Shown piece by piece: positions 44,706-53,790 of a stretch of DNA of 64,000 nucleotides; within the stretch, counting starts at the first letter, position 1, and every line of letters starts with the position of its first letter. The DNA is from Lentisphaerae bacterium ADurb.Bin242 (GTDB lineage Bacteria > Verrucomicrobiota > Lentisphaeria > Victivallales > UBA1829), in the NCBI GenBank assembly GCA_002069785.1, contig MWCA01000003.1:1-64000 (forward strand), in the 5' to 3' direction. Made by a program: the position numbers and the translations under genes. The notes beneath the pieces are model-generated. The model had not been told where the DNA came from, made no database searches, and was given only the letters and a program-made list of their open reading frames with translations.

Positions 44706-45416
44706 TTATTTCAGCCGGCGCAAATAAATCGTGCCGGTCGAAACCGAAGAATCCGAAGAGGAGGGCGAGACCCCGATAATCAGGATCGAGGAAGGCTTGT
44801 CCCGGAGAAAAACATCCCCCGAGCCGAGCGGAGAGGCCGATTCCTTCCCGACACTTTTCCAGCCCGCGTTCCGCAGGGCTCCCGCCAGATCGGAGAGCGT
44901 CTGCTTCGAGGCGAACGGACTGCGGAAAGTCCCGTACACGGAGTTTCGTTTCGGGAATTCCATCACGGCTGCCGGGGTGGCTCCGCCCGGCAATGGAAAT
45001 TCGGAAGGCCAGGCGATCTTGTCCCCTTTCAGGGAAGCCGCGGGAAGCAGCATGGAAAACTGGATCATGGGGACAATTCCGCCGAATTCCACCAGATAGT
45101 AGCGTTTCCGGGCGCCGTTGGAAAGGGGAACTTCAAACAGGAGGGAATTGGAGTTCATGGCGGAGCTTCCCGCTTTGTATTGTCCGCGCAAGTCCCGGAG
45201 CGCTTCCTTGAGCGTCTTGTTGACAAGGGCCACGTCCAGCGTCAGACTTCGTCCGTTGACCACCACCTCTTCGCTCCAGAGATGCTCCCCCTGCAAGGTC
45301 TGCTCCACCCCGGAGGAACCGGTCCGGCCGGAGAACGGCCACAGGGAAAACACATCCGCCGAAAGAGGAAAAGGGAAAAGGACAGCGCAGCAACAGAACC
45401 ACAAAAACCGCTTCAT
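44706..45416 (-). CDS. exported protein of unknown function, last gene of the ABC operon
   Basis: A 236-residue protein with a short signal peptide (FLWFCCCAVLFPFPLSA) containing CCC. GGGAGG lies 6 bases before the ATG. The rest is a mixed alpha/beta sequence; KQTLSDLAGALRNAGWKSVG near the C-terminus looks like a small alpha/beta repeat. No family recognised. It follows the second permease gene by 27 bases and is co-oriented with the ABC operon, so it probably serves the same transporter on the periplasmic side. Confidence 0.65.
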   Translation of the reverse strand: MKRFLWFCCCAVLFPFPLSADVFSLWPFSGRTGSSGVEQTLQGEHLWSEEVVVNGRSLTLDVALVNKTLKEALRDLRGQYKAGSSAMNSNSLLFEVPLSNGARKRYYLVEFGGIVPMIQFSMLLPAASLKGDKIAWPSEFPLPGGATPAAVMEFPKRNSVYGTFRSPFASKQTLSDLAGALRNAGWKSVGKESASPLGSGDVFLRDKPSSILIIGVSPSSSDSSVSTGTIYLRRLK

Positions 45417-45443
45417 AACCGGCCTCCCACGGATTGCACGGGC

Positions 45444-46247
45444 TCAAAGGTCCGAGTTTTTCGAATAATCCCGGGTTTCAAGTCTTCCGACCGCGATCAG
45501 AAGGAATATGATCGAAAGGGAAACGGAATAGATCAGCAGCATCAGGGAAACCAGTCCGAACATCTTGAAGTCCTGGAAGTAGAAGATGAAGTTCGGAAAG
45601 AAGTAATACAGGATGAACACAACGCCTCCGGCGTATCCGGCAACGCCCTTTGGAAGCATGGCCACCGCAATCGGGACGAAACTGAAGGAGAGAGAGAAGA
45701 TCAGATAGAAGAAGGAAACCACCATGGCGGCCAGTTCCCCGGTATAGCAGGAGATCATGATGATCATTCCGCAGAACGGCAGGAAAGCGAGGATCAGGTA
45801 TAACTGTTTCAGCAGCAACAGGAAAGAATATATTTCGCCGGTATGAATCCAGTGGGCGAGGAAAATCACGAGCAGCGAGGCGGCATACAGGAAGATGCAG
45901 ATCACGAGCATGCCGAAGTATTTTCCCAGCATGTAGCTGATCTTGCGGATGGGTTTGGAAAGCAGGATCAGGATGAGGTCCGAAGAAATGTCCCGCGGAA
46001 TTTCCGCCGCACCGAGAAACCCTCCGAGGACTGCGGAAATGATGAACATGACGAAGGAGGCGGAGAGAAGCGGAAGGGTGCTGCGTCCGGCGTCCACCAC
46101 CTGGGCGAAGATGGATTCGGAATTCAACTGCTGGGAAATCGGGTCCAGGCCGGAAACCGCATAAGCCAGCACCATCGCGATTCCCAGAAAGATGAAAAAG
46201 GCGGGTTCTCTTACGCGTTTCAAAGTCAGCAGGGTAATGGCAAGCAT
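45444..46247 (-). CDS. ABC-2-type transporter permease, second membrane subunit
   Basis: A 267-residue membrane protein with six hydrophobic segments, e.g. PAFFIFLGIAMVLAYAV, SFVMFIISAVLGGFLG and FGMLVICIFLYAAS, plus the amphipathic pre-segment RDISSDLILILLSKPI typical of NosY/ABC-2 permeases (the 'STPVSR'-like coupling helix). It is 5 bases from the upstream gene's stop. With the permease at 47980-48711 it would make a heterodimeric membrane part for the ATPase at 48755. Confidence 0.8.
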   Translation of the reverse strand: MLAITLLTLKRVREPAFFIFLGIAMVLAYAVSGLDPISQQLNSESIFAQVVDAGRSTLPLLSASFVMFIISAVLGGFLGAAEIPRDISSDLILILLSKPIRKISYMLGKYFGMLVICIFLYAASLLVIFLAHWIHTGEIYSFLLLLKQLYLILAFLPFCGMIIMISCYTGELAAMVVSFFYLIFSLSFSFVPIAVAMLPKGVAGYAGGVVFILYYFFPNFIFYFQDFKMFGLVSLMLLIYSVSLSIIFLLIAVGRLETRDYSKNSDL

Positions 46248-46251
46248 GGAA

Positions 46252-46971
46252 TTATTTTCCTTTCTTCCCCTTGTCGGCGTCTGCTTTCATTTCCCGTTCC
46301 ATCACGACTTCCGTAATGCTCGGGCAGAGGCGGCTGTCATCGATCAGGCTGTCGGCTTTGTTGGCAATATTGCTGAGTCCGAATTTGGAAGCCAGGCGAA
46401 CCATTTCCGTATAGAAGACCGAATAATCCCGGTATTCCGGGCGCATGTCCAGCAGAGGGAGCATGAAGTCCAGCCGTTCGCGGTCGGACTTCTTCAGCTG
46501 GACCATCTTGTTGAGCGCCATGGCCCAGATGTTGCAGCGCTCCAGCTGCGGGAAGGTGTTCAGATAACGGTGGAATTCCGGAATTCCGATTTTCTTCGGA
46601 TTCTTTTCATCCATGAAATAGTAAACAAACGCATACGCGGCCTCTGGAGAAGAAGGATATTTTTCCCGGAGGCGGCTGAAAATTCTTTCCTTTTCCTCGG
46701 AGTCCCGCGTATAGTCCCCGAGCTGGGCCAGGGCGGCAAGCTTTTCCTGTTCCGTCTCCGCCTTTTCCAGATTGTTGCGGAGGTCCGTGTACATAACCCG
46801 GTACGTCACCAGGTCCCGGACCGATTCCGGAAGGTCGTTCAGGATGGTGTCCAGCTTGACTTTTTCCGGATTGATGTTGGCAACCGCGGCACAGCGCAGA
46901 CATGCTTCCGAAATGAAATAAAGTAAAAAGACCGGTATTATGAGAGAAATAAGACCGGTCTTTTTTTTCAT
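46252..46971 (-). CDS. membrane-anchored TPR-like protein
   Basis: A 239-residue protein with one N-terminal membrane segment (LISLIIPVFLLYFISEACL), starting at ATG 46971 rather than the GTG at 46986. The remainder is helical with paired motifs (KLAALAQLGDYTRDSEEKER, then REKYPSSPEAAYAFVYYF and FPQLERCNIWAMALNK), compatible with tetratricopeptide-like repeats. Similar in plan to the next protein (anchor then helical repeats). No family name. Sits between the zinc-ribbon protein and the second permease. Confidence 0.65.
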   Translation of the reverse strand: MKKKTGLISLIIPVFLLYFISEACLRCAAVANINPEKVKLDTILNDLPESVRDLVTYRVMYTDLRNNLEKAETEQEKLAALAQLGDYTRDSEEKERIFSRLREKYPSSPEAAYAFVYYFMDEKNPKKIGIPEFHRYLNTFPQLERCNIWAMALNKMVQLKKSDRERLDFMLPLLDMRPEYRDYSVFYTEMVRLASKFGLSNIANKADSLIDDSRLCPSITEVVMEREMKADADKGKKGK

Positions 46972-46995
46972 TACAGACTGCCCCACAGCAAGAAC

Positions 46996-47958
46996 TTATT
47001 GTTTTTTCCCGCAACCGGAGCAGAACGTTGCGCCGTCCTTGAGAACGGCTCCGCAGGAGCAGACGCCCCAAACCGGGACCCCTCCGCCGCAGCGGGCGCA
47101 GAACTTGTCGCCGGGATGCGTCTGGCTGATACAGTTCGGGCAGAGATGATTGTCCGCGAAAACTTCTTTCTGGACGGCGGTGATCAGCTTCAGCGCATTG
47201 GCGGAAGGAGCGACCAGCTTGCCGTTTTCATCCGTGGGATACTTGGCGTCGCGGGTGGCTTTGATCATGCGGGCTTCGATGTCGGGAATCTGGCAGAATT
47301 CCATTTCCGCGATCTCCCCTTTTTTGCCCTTGGTCATCTTCCATTCGTCGTACAGGACGGAGAGGATGGCATGGGACTCATCGCCGCCGCGCGCTTTGGC
47401 CTTGGAACGGATGTAATTGCTGATGATGTAGGGTTCCGGATTGGTCGAACGCTGGATCGCCATGCGGAAGAAGCGGGTGGCTCCGGCATAATCGGGTTCG
47501 GACAGGACTTTGTCCGGGTTGTTCTGGTCCACGATCTTGCGGGAGAGAATGAAGCCGGCGTAGAACGGAATCTGAACGTTGTTTTTCAGATATTCATTGG
47601 AGCAGGCGTTCTCGAGGATCCGGACCGCCAGTTTGGGATCGGCATTGGAGATGCTGAGGATTCCGCTCTGGTAGGATTCCAGGAAGTTCGGGTCGTAAGA
47701 GATGATCTTGCGGAGCATCTCGCTGACCTTGTCGACGTTGGTGGTGTCGATCGTGCTCAGGCCGCCCGCATAGTTCACGAAACGCATCCATGCCACATCC
47801 GCGAGGAACTTGTGAAGGCCCGCAACAGGAGCCTTGGTCAAGTCTTTTCTTTCAGCGGTGATTTCGCTCTGCATGGGGGTCAGGTGGACCGCCAGATACG
47901 ATGCCGCGCCCAGCGCGACAATCATGATAATTAAACGGAAAAAAGAATCTTTTTTCAT
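46996..47958 (-). CDS. membrane-anchored TPR-like protein with C-terminal double zinc ribbon
   Basis: A 320-residue protein. Residues ~8-28 are a membrane anchor (LIIMIVALGAASYLAVHL). Residues ~60-230 are helical repeats (VSEMLRKIISYDPNFLESYQ, LAVRILENACSNEYL). The last ~50 residues hold two zinc-ribbon halves, CPNC...CARCGG and CSCG...CSGCGKK, as in DZR/zinc-ribbon domains usually found in the cytoplasm. An N-out anchor with a C-terminal ribbon would place the ribbon on one side of the membrane only, and which side is not clear. AAGGAG before ATG. Third gene of the ABC operon. Confidence 0.7.
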   Translation of the reverse strand: MKKDSFFRLIIMIVALGAASYLAVHLTPMQSEITAERKDLTKAPVAGLHKFLADVAWMRFVNYAGGLSTIDTTNVDKVSEMLRKIISYDPNFLESYQSGILSISNADPKLAVRILENACSNEYLKNNVQIPFYAGFILSRKIVDQNNPDKVLSEPDYAGATRFFRMAIQRSTNPEPYIISNYIRSKAKARGGDESHAILSVLYDEWKMTKGKKGEIAEMEFCQIPDIEARMIKATRDAKYPTDENGKLVAPSANALKLITAVQKEVFADNHLCPNCISQTHPGDKFCARCGGGVPVWGVCSCGAVLKDGATFCSGCGKKQ

Positions 47959-47979
47959 AATGAGTTCTCCTTGGTTGAA

Positions 47980-48711
47980 TTATTTTATGTCTTTGGCCTT
48001 GAAGAAGAAGCTCGTGAACATCAGAAGGAAGATCGCATAAGCGATTCCCCACGCGGTTACGAGCAGAATGTAAGAACCGGGGATAGGATCCAGATACACG
48101 GCATGGGACTTGAAATTGAAAAAGTCAAGGTTCGGGAGGATGCCGCCGTAAAGAACAGGAATGTCCGAGAGAACTCCGGTCGAATAGGCGAACCAGATGA
48201 CCAGGATCGTCAGCACGGGCGCCACGACTTCGGGGAAAAGAGTCGCAAAGAAGACCGCAATAGCGGACATCGGAATGATGCTGAGGATCACCAGGACCTG
48301 GGCCTGAAGCATGGTTCCCGCGATTCTTTCCGAGAAAGACTGGGAATAGATCAGGAAAGAGCCGGCCGCGATCAGGGCGCAGAGAACGAACCCCGCCACA
48401 CAGATCCCGACCATCTTGCCGGCGAGATACTGGGTGCGGCCCAGGGATTTGGTCAGCAGCGTGGCGGCCACTCCCTGACGAAGCTCCCTGGGGATTTCAA
48501 ACGTAACCGACAGCACGACAAGCGCGGCCGCGATCGCGTTGAGCACCAGAGACACATCGATCATTAAAGGTTTATGATATCCAATGGTCAAGACCTCGTA
48601 CATCGATGCGATCCCGACCAGTACCCACACGCAGAAAACCAGAAAGTATACCACTTTCATTCTGAGAATGTTTTTCCACGTCCCACTTGCAATTGCCATA
48701 ATTTCACTCAT
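47980..48711 (-). CDS. ABC-2-type transporter permease
   Basis: A 243-residue membrane protein with six hydrophobic segments (VVYFLVFCVWVLVGIASMY, MVGICVAGFVLCALIAAGSF, AIAVFFATLFPEVVAPVL and others) and the coupling element REL-RQGVAATLLTKSLGRTQ, a good match to ABC-2 permeases such as NosY. GAGGAG lies 9 bases before the ATG. It is 43 bases downstream of the ATPase gene. Substrate unknown. Confidence 0.82.
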   Translation of the reverse strand: MSEIMAIASGTWKNILRMKVVYFLVFCVWVLVGIASMYEVLTIGYHKPLMIDVSLVLNAIAAALVVLSVTFEIPRELRQGVAATLLTKSLGRTQYLAGKMVGICVAGFVLCALIAAGSFLIYSQSFSERIAGTMLQAQVLVILSIIPMSAIAVFFATLFPEVVAPVLTILVIWFAYSTGVLSDIPVLYGGILPNLDFFNFKSHAVYLDPIPGSYILLVTAWGIAYAIFLLMFTSFFFKAKDIK

Positions 48712-48754
48712 GTCAATCTTCTCCTCTTTTTTGTTTGGGGGTTTCTTAATTACC

Positions 48755-49705
48755 TTACGATTTTATTGCATTGTCTTCTTCTATTTTTCTAAAGAAAAAA
48801 GTTTCCAGATCGTCGTTGGTCTGGCGGACTTTTACAGTTTCACCGCCGTGCGCCCCCAGGGCGTCCAGCTTTGCCGCGAGCTCCGGCGTTTTCTGGGCAA
48901 AGGAAAGCTCCCAGTCCGAAGCACCGGTTTTTTTAACGTTGTCCGCGGATGTCATCAACTCTTTGACCGCTTCATCGCAGTTGTGGATCTCCACCGTGAG
49001 GCCGTTGCCTCCGCCGGCGAGAAGCCTGGAAATGGGACCCGCGCAGAGCAGACGCCCTTTATTTAAAATAGAAATGCTGTCGCAGATCTCCTCCACATCG
49101 GAAAGGATGTGGCTGCTGAAAAACACCGAGGCGCGGAAATCGTGCTTCTGTCCGAGGATGATCTCTTTAAACTCCTGGCGGCCATACGGATCCAACCCCA
49201 GGAGCGGTTCGTCCAGGATCAGAAGATCGGGCCGGTTCAGGATAGCCTGGGCGATCCCGATCCGCTGGAGCATCCCGCGGGAGAACGTCCCGATCTTGGA
49301 CTTCGTATGGGGCGACATCCGGACGATCTCCAGGACTTCCGCCACCCGCTGTTTCCGCACATTGCCCGGAATTTTCAGCAGCCGCGCGCAGACATCCAGA
49401 AACTCCTGCGCCGAAAGAGACGGCGTAAAGGCGGGACTGTCCGGAAGGAACCCGATCCGGTTTTTGATTTCAACATCGTCATAGGGCTTTCCGAGAACGG
49501 AAGCCGTGCCGCCGGTCGGACGGATCAGGCCCATCAATATCTTAATGGTGGTGGTCTTGCCGGCCCCGTTCGGACCCAGGAACCCGAAAATACAGCCTTT
49601 TGGGATGGCGATGGTCAGGTCTTTCAGGGCAGGATTCGGCGTTTTCCGGAACCAGCTGCTGTAATCCTTGGTCAGATTTTCCGTTTGAATTACAAACTCT
49701 TCCAC
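48755..49705 (-). CDS. ABC transporter ATP-binding protein (GTG start)
   Basis: A 316-residue ABC ATPase with Walker A GPNGAGKTT, Q-loop region GFLPD, signature FSRGMLQRIGIAQ, Walker B LLILDEPLLGLDP and switch His in FFSSHIL. The start is GTG, with AAGGA 9 bases before it. A C-terminal extension of ~75 residues follows the nucleotide domain, typical of ABC-2/NatA-like exporters. It starts 16 bases after the hisC stop on the same strand, so may be transcribed with hisDC. Partner permeases are at 47980 and 45444. Confidence 0.9.
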   Translation of the reverse strand: MEEFVIQTENLTKDYSSWFRKTPNPALKDLTIAIPKGCIFGFLGPNGAGKTTTIKILMGLIRPTGGTASVLGKPYDDVEIKNRIGFLPDSPAFTPSLSAQEFLDVCARLLKIPGNVRKQRVAEVLEIVRMSPHTKSKIGTFSRGMLQRIGIAQAILNRPDLLILDEPLLGLDPYGRQEFKEIILGQKHDFRASVFFSSHILSDVEEICDSISILNKGRLLCAGPISRLLAGGGNGLTVEIHNCDEAVKELMTSADNVKKTGASDWELSFAQKTPELAAKLDALGAHGGETVKVRQTNDDLETFFFRKIEEDNAIKS

Positions 49706-49721
49706 TTTTTCTTATCCTTGG

Positions 49722-50849
49722 TTATCTTTCAGAACTTCTTCCGATTCCAGTAGTAACGTATGATCCGACCGAATTATTGCTTCCGGTTTCGGAAAGAATT
49801 TCCTTTGTCGTTTTCAACAGTACGGAAATCTCCTCAATGGATCCGACGGAAATACGTACATACGAACAAGTCCTGGCTGTTGGGAAATACCTTACAAGAA
49901 TATTTCTGCGTTTCAAGTCCAAAAAATAATTTTTTGCGTTTTTTGGTGGTGCGGCGAAGACAAAATTGGCTTCGGAGGGCAAAACTTTGAAGTTTAGCTC
50001 CTTCAAACCTAAAATCAAAACCTCGCGGTCGGTTTTGACTTTGGCGATGCAAGTGTCGAAATACGCTTTGTCCCAGAGGGAAGCGAGCGCCAGCTTCTGG
50101 GTCAGCATGGGAACGTTGTAGGAATCCTTCATTTTGATCATGCCTTCGATGATCTTCGGATGGGCAATGGCATATCCGAAACGAAGTCCGGCCAGGGAGC
50201 GGCTCTTGGAAAAGGTCCGCATGACGATCACGTTCGGATAGGTCCGGACGAAATCCAGGCAGTTGTCCCGGGAAAAATCGACATAGGCCTCGTCGATCAG
50301 AACGATCCCGTGGAATTCGGCGCAGATTTTTTCGATCTGCGGTTTATGGAAAAGATTGCCGGTGGGCGAATTCGGGCGCGCAATGATGAACAGATTGGCC
50401 TCTTCCGTCTGCTTGAGGACATCGTCCGGGACTTCGAAATCGTCCGTCAGGGGGATCTGGATGCACTTCGCCCCCTGGAGCGCGGCAAGGGTGGGATACA
50501 GCGAATAGGTCGGGTCGAAACAGGCCATGGGCCGCACGGCGTCGGTAAAACAGCGGGTGGCGATTGTAAGAAGGTCGTCCGAGCCGTTGCCGGCAATGAT
50601 GCTGTCGATGGAAAATCCGGTCATTGCCGCAATTTCCGCACGGACGGCTGTGGCCAGGGGATCCGGATAGAGCCGCAGTCTGGCGGCGTCGAAGGACGCC
50701 ATTTCCTTGGAAACCCCGGGAGAAGGAGGATACGGGTTCTCGTTGGTGTTCAGCTTGATGATCCCGGCTTCCCTGGGCTGTTCACCGGGGGTGTACCCGG
50801 AAATATTGTCGACTTCGGGCCTGAAGTGAGAAATATAGCTTCGTTCCAT
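49722..50849 (-). CDS. hisC: histidinol-phosphate aminotransferase
   Basis: A 375-residue fold-type I PLP enzyme of histidine synthesis. KLNTNENPYPPSP at the N-terminus is the HisC signature; IIARPNSPTGN and LIDEAYVDF are substrate/PLP motifs, and TFSKSRSLAGLRFGYA contains the PLP-binding Lys. ATG 50849 is one base after the hisD stop, with AGAAAGGGA ahead; in-frame ATGs farther upstream lie inside hisD. The C-terminus runs ~20 residues past the usual end (NNSVGSYVTTGIGRSSER). Confidence 0.93.
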   Translation of the reverse strand: MERSYISHFRPEVDNISGYTPGEQPREAGIIKLNTNENPYPPSPGVSKEMASFDAARLRLYPDPLATAVRAEIAAMTGFSIDSIIAGNGSDDLLTIATRCFTDAVRPMACFDPTYSLYPTLAALQGAKCIQIPLTDDFEVPDDVLKQTEEANLFIIARPNSPTGNLFHKPQIEKICAEFHGIVLIDEAYVDFSRDNCLDFVRTYPNVIVMRTFSKSRSLAGLRFGYAIAHPKIIEGMIKMKDSYNVPMLTQKLALASLWDKAYFDTCIAKVKTDREVLILGLKELNFKVLPSEANFVFAAPPKNAKNYFLDLKRRNILVRYFPTARTCSYVRISVGSIEEISVLLKTTKEILSETGSNNSVGSYVTTGIGRSSER

Positions 50850-50850
50850 G

Positions 50851-52146
50851 TCAAATCCCTTTCTTCCGGATTGCCGCGCTTTTTCCGTGAGCATCCAGTC
50901 CTTCCATTTCCGCAAATGTTTCAATCGCACCCGCCTCGCGGAGGAGGGCTTCGCGCGAATAATTCACAATACTGCTCCGGCGCATGAAATCCGTGACGGA
51001 AAGACCGTGGAAGAAACGCGCCGTTCCGCCCGTGGGGAGAACATGGCTCGGCCCGGCGGTGAAGTCCCCGGCCGGTTCGGGAGTCCAGCGTCCGACGAAG
51101 ATCGCACCGGCGGCCTTGACGTCGCCGGCCCGCTTTTCGGCCCCTTCAAACATCAGTTCCAGATGTTCGGGCGCATACCGGCCCGCGATCCGGAGGGCTT
51201 CCTCCATATCTTTTGCTGCGATCAGGAAAACTCCTTTGGAGAGAACGCGTTCCACCGCTTCGCGGCGGCCGAGCTTCTCCGTCTGGGAACGGATGGCATC
51301 GATGACTTTTTCCGGCAGTTCCGGGGAATCGGTCACCAGGACGGCCTGCTCCAGGCCGCTGCCGTGCTCCGCCTGCGACAGCATATCGGCGGCGATGAAC
51401 TCCGGATCGGCATGGGCGTCCGCAACGATCATGATTTCAGACGGTCCGGCCACCATGTCGACGGCGACTTTGCCATAGACCTGCTTCTTGGCAGCCGCGA
51501 CATACGCGTTTCCGGGTCCGACGATTTTATCGACCTTGCGGACGGTTTCCGTTCCATAGGCCAGCGCGGCGATCGCATAGGCTCCGCCCATCCGGTAGAT
51601 TTCCCGGACTCCGGCCGTTTTCAGGGCATACAGCGTGGCGGGGTGAATTTCCCCGTTTTTCCCCGGCGGGGTGGCGGCGACGATTTCCGGAACTCCGGCC
51701 GCGGCCGCGATTCCGGCCGTATGGAGGACCGTGGAAACCAGAGGGGCCGTTCCTCCCGGAATATAGCAGCCGACCCGTTCCATGGGAGCGAATTTTTCTC
51801 CCAGAACGACCCCGCTGCGCGGAGAATATGTCCAGTTTTTCGGAAGCCGGCGTCTTGCAAAGTCCTGAATGTTCGACAAAGCCATGGAAACCGCTGCCCT
51901 GGCGGTTTCGTCCACCTGTTTTTCCGCTGCGTCCAGTTCCGCGTCCGTGACCCGGAGCCCGGAGGGGACGATGTCAAGCAAATCGAATTTTTTCAGAAAC
52001 CGGCAGACCGCCGCATCCTTGTCCCGGCGGACTTCCGCAACGATCGCGGCGACAGACTCTTCTATCTCGCACGGACAATCCGGGCGGTTGTACAAATTTT
52101 CCAACGATTCCATGTAATCCGGATCGCTGTAACGAATGATTTTCAT
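50851..52146 (-). CDS. hisD: histidinol dehydrogenase
   Basis: A 431-residue enzyme, normal length, that makes histidine from histidinol with NAD. Family motifs: GTAPLVSTVLHTAGIAA, VGPGNAYVAAAKKQVYG, GPSEIMIVADAHADPEF, LSQAEHGSGLEQAVL (catalytic Glu/His and zinc ligand region) and PSHVLPTGGTARF. Only hisD and hisC of the pathway are here; the others must lie elsewhere. Clear promoter just upstream. Confidence 0.96.
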   Translation of the reverse strand: MKIIRYSDPDYMESLENLYNRPDCPCEIEESVAAIVAEVRRDKDAAVCRFLKKFDLLDIVPSGLRVTDAELDAAEKQVDETARAAVSMALSNIQDFARRRLPKNWTYSPRSGVVLGEKFAPMERVGCYIPGGTAPLVSTVLHTAGIAAAAGVPEIVAATPPGKNGEIHPATLYALKTAGVREIYRMGGAYAIAALAYGTETVRKVDKIVGPGNAYVAAAKKQVYGKVAVDMVAGPSEIMIVADAHADPEFIAADMLSQAEHGSGLEQAVLVTDSPELPEKVIDAIRSQTEKLGRREAVERVLSKGVFLIAAKDMEEALRIAGRYAPEHLELMFEGAEKRAGDVKAAGAIFVGRWTPEPAGDFTAGPSHVLPTGGTARFFHGLSVTDFMRRSSIVNYSREALLREAGAIETFAEMEGLDAHGKSAAIRKKGI

Positions 52147-52182
52147 TCCCTGTCGCTCCTGTTTCCCAATATCGACCCTGTT

Positions 52183-52211
52183 ACTATAACACGATTTTAT
52201 AATTTTACCAA
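52183..52211 (-). promoter_or_regulatory. hisDC promoter
   Basis: On the minus strand TTGGTA (52206-52211), 17 bases, TATAGT (52183-52188), about 30 bases before the hisD ATG. No attenuator-type leader was seen. Confidence 0.65.
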
Positions 52212-52410
52212 TATCTTTTCTATACAGTCAACGGGTTTCTTTGTGATTCCCGAAGAAAACCGGTTGTGGATCGATCCGGAAATTTCCGGATTCCGCACAA
52301 ACGGCACGAAGGGGGGCAGCCAGCTGCGGAAGGGTCTCAAAAAGGATGTTCCGGGGGACTTTGTGAAAGGCGGGAATCTGTTTTTTCGGCCATTTTTACC
52401 GCCATCGTCC

Positions 52411-52439
52411 TTTACATAAAGCAAAACAGGATGTATAGT
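52411..52439 (+). promoter_or_regulatory. promoter of the V-ATPase operon
   Basis: TTTACA (52411-52416), 17 bases, TATAGT (52434-52439), 47 bases before the first ATG. In the divergent 340-base gap between hisD and this operon nothing else was recognised. Confidence 0.7.
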
Positions 52440-52486
52440 TCCTTGAATCCCAAAAGAGAAAACCGGTTTTACAAGGAGATTTTCGC

Positions 52487-53092
52487 ATGGCGGAAGATAT
52501 TCAAGGCCTGTTGGAAAAGATTCACTCGGACGGCATTCAGAAAGCCGAAAAAGAAAAAACTGCTATTTTGACCGATGCCAGAATCCAGGCCGCGAAGATC
52601 ATTGAAGATGCGAAAATCCAGGCGGAAGCGTTCGCCCGCAAGTCCGAGGAAACGGTCCGGGCCGACGAGGAAAAAGGAAAGGCGGCCATCCGCCAGGCCG
52701 CCCGGGACGCCGTCCTTGCCCTGCGAGCCGATCTACAGACCAAACTCAACGCCGTGGTCCATGCCTGTGTCGGAGAGGCGATGAAACCCGAGCTGATGGA
52801 GCAGATCATCCTGCAGCTGGCCGCCGCCTATGTCAAAAACCCCAACGCCGAGGCGTCCGTCGAGGTTCTTCTTTCGCAGAGGGACCAGGCCGCCGTGGAA
52901 GCCTATCTCAAGACTCGTCTGCTGGCTTCGCTCAAAGCCCAGCCGGTGATCCGTCTGACCAACGAGTTCAATTCCGGGCTTCAGATTTCCTTCCGCGGCA
53001 GCGATGTTTACTTCGATTTCAGCGATGACGCCCTGGCCGAAGTCCTCTGCCGCTTTGTCGGTCCAAAACTTGCCTCCGTCATCAAAGATTGA
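52487..53092 (+). CDS. atpE: V/A-type ATPase subunit E (peripheral stalk)
   Basis: A 201-residue protein. The N-terminal ~95 residues are a charged, Ala-rich helix (IHSDGIQKAEKEKTAILTDA, KIIEDAKIQAEAFARKSEET) that would form the stalk coiled coil; the C-terminal ~100 residues (VHACVGEAMKPELMEQIILQ, SGLQISFRGSDVYFDFSDDA) are the globular head that binds the catalytic hexamer. First gene of the seven-gene operon, with the same first position as in Chlamydia. AAGGAG before ATG. Confidence 0.85.
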   Translation: MAEDIQGLLEKIHSDGIQKAEKEKTAILTDARIQAAKIIEDAKIQAEAFARKSEETVRADEEKGKAAIRQAARDAVLALRADLQTKLNAVVHACVGEAMKPELMEQIILQLAAAYVKNPNAEASVEVLLSQRDQAAVEAYLKTRLLASLKAQPVIRLTNEFNSGLQISFRGSDVYFDFSDDALAEVLCRFVGPKLASVIKD

Positions 53093-53130
53093 GGGGCTTC
53101 GCCGTCCAATGAACCCGGAGAAGGCCGTCC

Positions 53131-53790
53131 ATGAAACATAGTTACTTTGCACTGAAAGCTTCCCTTCCGATGCTGCGCTTCGACGAGGCGCCTCCCGTTT
53201 CATCGGAAAAGTTTCTGGACCTCTGCACGGCTTTTCTCGAACCGGACAAAATGAAATTCATCGCCTCCCTGAAGCCGGTGGACAGGGAGATTCCACGTCT
53301 GGAGAGCGGACGGGTGAAAATATCTCCGTCCCTTTCGGACGATGATCCGGAAACCGGGGCCGTGACTCGTTATATGCGGTGGGAAATCTGTCTCCGCAAC
53401 ACGCTTGCGCAGCTTCGCGCCGGCAAACTTTCGATCGATCCGGAGCCGTATCTGGTCAGGTTCGCCGCATACGATTCGTCCGCGGCGGCGACCGCGTCGG
53501 AGGTCTTCTCCTCGCCCGGCAATCCGATGGAGAAGGAGAGGATGCTGGATGCGGCCCGCTGGTATTTCCTGGAGGGAATGGAATGGGTTCATCCCTTCGA
53601 CTTCGAAGGACTTTGCATTTACCGTTACAAGCTTCTGCTCCTGGAGAAGATGGCGGAACGGAAATCCCCGAAAGCGGCGGAACATCTGGACAAGGCCGCC
53701 GGGGCGGCGGAAAAAGCGATTTATCAAACAGACAATGGAATCATAAGCAAAGCAGGAGTGACAGTTCCCCATGCCGGACAAGGAGAATAA
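53131..53790 (+). CDS. DUF2764 protein of V-ATPase operons
   Basis: A 219-residue helical protein; the N-terminus SYFALKASLPMLRFDEAPPV and the WEICLRNTLAQLRAGK segment are typical of DUF2764, found between subunits E and A in Chlamydia- and Bacteroides-type V-ATPase operons. It probably replaces the missing subunit C as the link between stalk and membrane ring; this is inference. Its end overlaps the atpA start by 20 bases. Confidence 0.8.
   Translation: MKHSYFALKASLPMLRFDEAPPVSSEKFLDLCTAFLEPDKMKFIASLKPVDREIPRLESGRVKISPSLSDDDPETGAVTRYMRWEICLRNTLAQLRAGKLSIDPEPYLVRFAAYDSSAAATASEVFSSPGNPMEKERMLDAARWYFLEGMEWVHPFDFEGLCIYRYKLLLLEKMAERKSPKAAEHLDKAAGAAEKAIYQTDNGIISKAGVTVPHAGQGE

Noticed and set aside
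52197-52424. 75-codon minus-strand frame between hisD and the V-ATPase operon
   Set aside because: No ribosome site and it overlaps both divergent promoters.
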